Below are positions 4,660 to 5,665 of a stretch of 5,665 nucleotides of DNA, piece after piece. Position numbers and translations under genes: made by a program. Source of the DNA: Ilumatobacteraceae bacterium (GTDB taxonomy: Bacteria; Actinomycetota; Acidimicrobiia; Acidimicrobiales; Ilumatobacteraceae); the NCBI GenBank assembly GCA_023253435.1, contig JALRGJ010000084.1, positions 1 to 5,665 on the forward strand, written 5' to 3'. The notes under the pieces were generated by a model that ran no database searches, was not told the DNA's origin, and saw nothing but the letters and a program-made list of their open reading frames with translations. The stretch's first letter is position 1, and each line of letters starts with the position of its first letter.

Positions 4660-5665
4660 GCGACCGTGCGACGCGGGAAGAGTGGATCACCTTTTTCTAC
4701 AGGTGCACCAGCGGAGTACAAACCCCATGCAGTATCTGTTGGGATGCGACAGTCTTCAATGTTTCCCGTCATTCCAATACGGCGCCAGATTTCCTTTGCG
4801 GTATCGGGGATGGCGGGAAAGGCCAACAATGTGACAATACGTAGTGCCTCGAGTGCATCACCCATCACCGTGTCTACGGCTGGTCCTGGTTCAGATTTCC
4901 ATGGCTCATTGTTCTCTAAGTGAGCATTGGTGGCGCGAATCAGTTGCCATGTTGCTTCAAGCGCTCTGCTTGGCTGCACAATTTCCCAGTTAGCAATTGT
5001 TTCTGTCACTGCATCTTTCGCGTGCTGTGCGAGTGGGCTATTGGGGTCTGCAGCGGTGCCAAGACCACCACATTTTTTCCCAACAACAGTTGCAACACGT
5101 GCTGCGAGATTGCCGAGGTTGTTAGCAAGATCAGAGTTGTAACGACTCACAAGACCTTCGTAGGTGAAGTCGCCATCATTTCCGTACACAGTGTCTGCTA
5201 ACACGTAATACCGGAAACCATCAACTCCGAATTCATCGACCATGTCAAGTGGGTCAACAACATTGCCCGATGTTTTTGACATTTTTTCTCCGCCGACAAG
5301 AAGCCAGCCACCAACAGCCCACCCTTGGGGCGGCTCGATCCCGGCAGACATCAACATTGCAGGCCAGTAGACATTGTGGAATCGGACAATGTCTTTGCCA
5401 ATGACATGGTGATTGACCGGCCACCATTCATTAAAAGTGTTTTGGTCTGTGCCATAACCAATGGCAGTGATGTAGTTGGCAAGTGCATCGAACCATACGT
5501 ATGCAACATGTGACTCATCAAAGGGGAGAGGAATGCCCCAAGTCAGAGTTTTACGGCTAACAGAAAAATCTTGTAGTCCTTGCTTGATAAAACCGATCAC
5601 TTCATTCACACGATGTTCTGGCACTACCGCACCCGGGTGAGATGCATACCAATCCAACAATCGTT
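4656..5665 (-). CDS. metG: Methionyl-tRNA synthetase, N-terminus beyond window edge
   Basis: This cytosolic class I synthetase charges tRNA-Met. About 335 C-terminal residues are visible, in frame up to the right edge. The first visible Leu codons (TTG) are internal, so the real start and the HIGH motif lie outside. Recognisable segments are LDWYASHPGAVVPEHRVNEV, WGIPLPFD, YVWFDALANYITAIGYG, HVIGKDIVRFHNVYWPAML, then GGEKMSKTSGN with the catalytic KMSKT encoded at 5285-5271. The stem-contact-fold segment FGVDGFRYYVLADT follows, then SDLANNLGNLAARVATVVGKK at the start of the helical anticodon-binding domain. The chain ends GDPLFPRRTVA without the EMAP/tRNA-binding C-terminal extension of E. 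coli-type enzymes, as in mycobacterial MetRS (about 519 aa). The stop TGA overlaps the tatD ATG by 4 bases. It is the first visible gene of the minus-strand group; its promoter is outside the window. Confidence 0.98.
   Translation of the reverse strand, partial: RLLDWYASHPGAVVPEHRVNEVIGFIKQGLQDFSVSRKTLTWGIPLPFDESHVAYVWFDALANYITAIGYGTDQNTFNEWWPVNHHVIGKDIVRFHNVYWPAMLMSAGIEPPQGWAVGGWLLVGGEKMSKTSGNVVDPLDMVDEFGVDGFRYYVLADTVYGNDGDFTYEGLVSRYNSDLANNLGNLAARVATVVGKKCGGLGTAADPNSPLAQHAKDAVTETIANWEIVQPSRALEATWQLIRATNAHLENNEPWKSEPGPAVDTVMGDALEALRIVTLLAFPAIPDTAKEIWRRIGMTGNIEDCRIPTDTAWGLYSAGAPVEKGDPLFPRRTVA

Noticed and set aside
3839..4923. Plus-strand open frames of 90-104 codons antisense to tatD and metG
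   Set aside because: They lie opposite conserved coding sequence, contain no recognisable domain and have no ribosome sites; they are shadows of the minus-strand genes.
5650..5660. TTG at 5660 as the metG start
   Set aside because: Homology to MetRS is already mid-domain there and the frame stays open to the window edge, so the codon is an internal Leu.

Overview
The window (roughly 50% G+C by sampled lines) is a compact housekeeping segment of an actinobacterial chromosome. The gene order metG - tatD - (envelope protein) - rsmA - ispE, followed by tRNA-Gln - glmU - prs, is the actinobacterial arrangement. A tiny bS22-type ribosomal protein, known from Actinobacteria, supports this. IspE carries AKLT near its N-terminus where most homologues have AK(I/L)N. 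From memory that recalls Acidimicrobiia-like actinobacteria, but the class assignment is inference. I see no mobile element, CRISPR array or sign of recent transfer.

Right block (5665 down to 1796, minus strand): metG (N-terminal part beyond the right edge), tatD, a membrane-anchored RlpA-like double-psi beta-barrel protein, rsmA and ispE. Three of the four junctions are 4-base stop/start overlaps (ATGA or GTGA) and the fourth is a 4-base gap. This looks like one transcript with translational coupling. It combines Met-tRNA charging, TatD-type metal-dependent hydrolase activity, a cell-envelope protein, 16S rRNA dimethylation and an MEP-pathway isoprenoid step.

Middle: a 30-codon plus-strand gene for the very basic ribosomal protein bS22 (1685-1777) converges on ispE. 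Its probable terminator (1801-1828) lies inside the last codons of ispE.

Left block (1621 down to 1, minus strand): tRNA-Gln(UUG), then a uridylyltransferase gene related to glmU, then prs (C-terminal end beyond the left edge). The last A of the tRNA-encoded CCA is the A of the glmU ATG. The GlmU protein has only the pyrophosphorylase domain; the usual C-terminal acetyltransferase domain is absent.

Most of the window is ordinary core genome. The points worth a second look are the tRNA/glmU one-base overlap, the single-domain GlmU, the degenerate RlpA-like protein in the slot that holds RpfB/YabE-type cell-wall enzymes in other Gram-positives, and the terminator embedded in ispE. I do not see a wholly new multi-gene system here.
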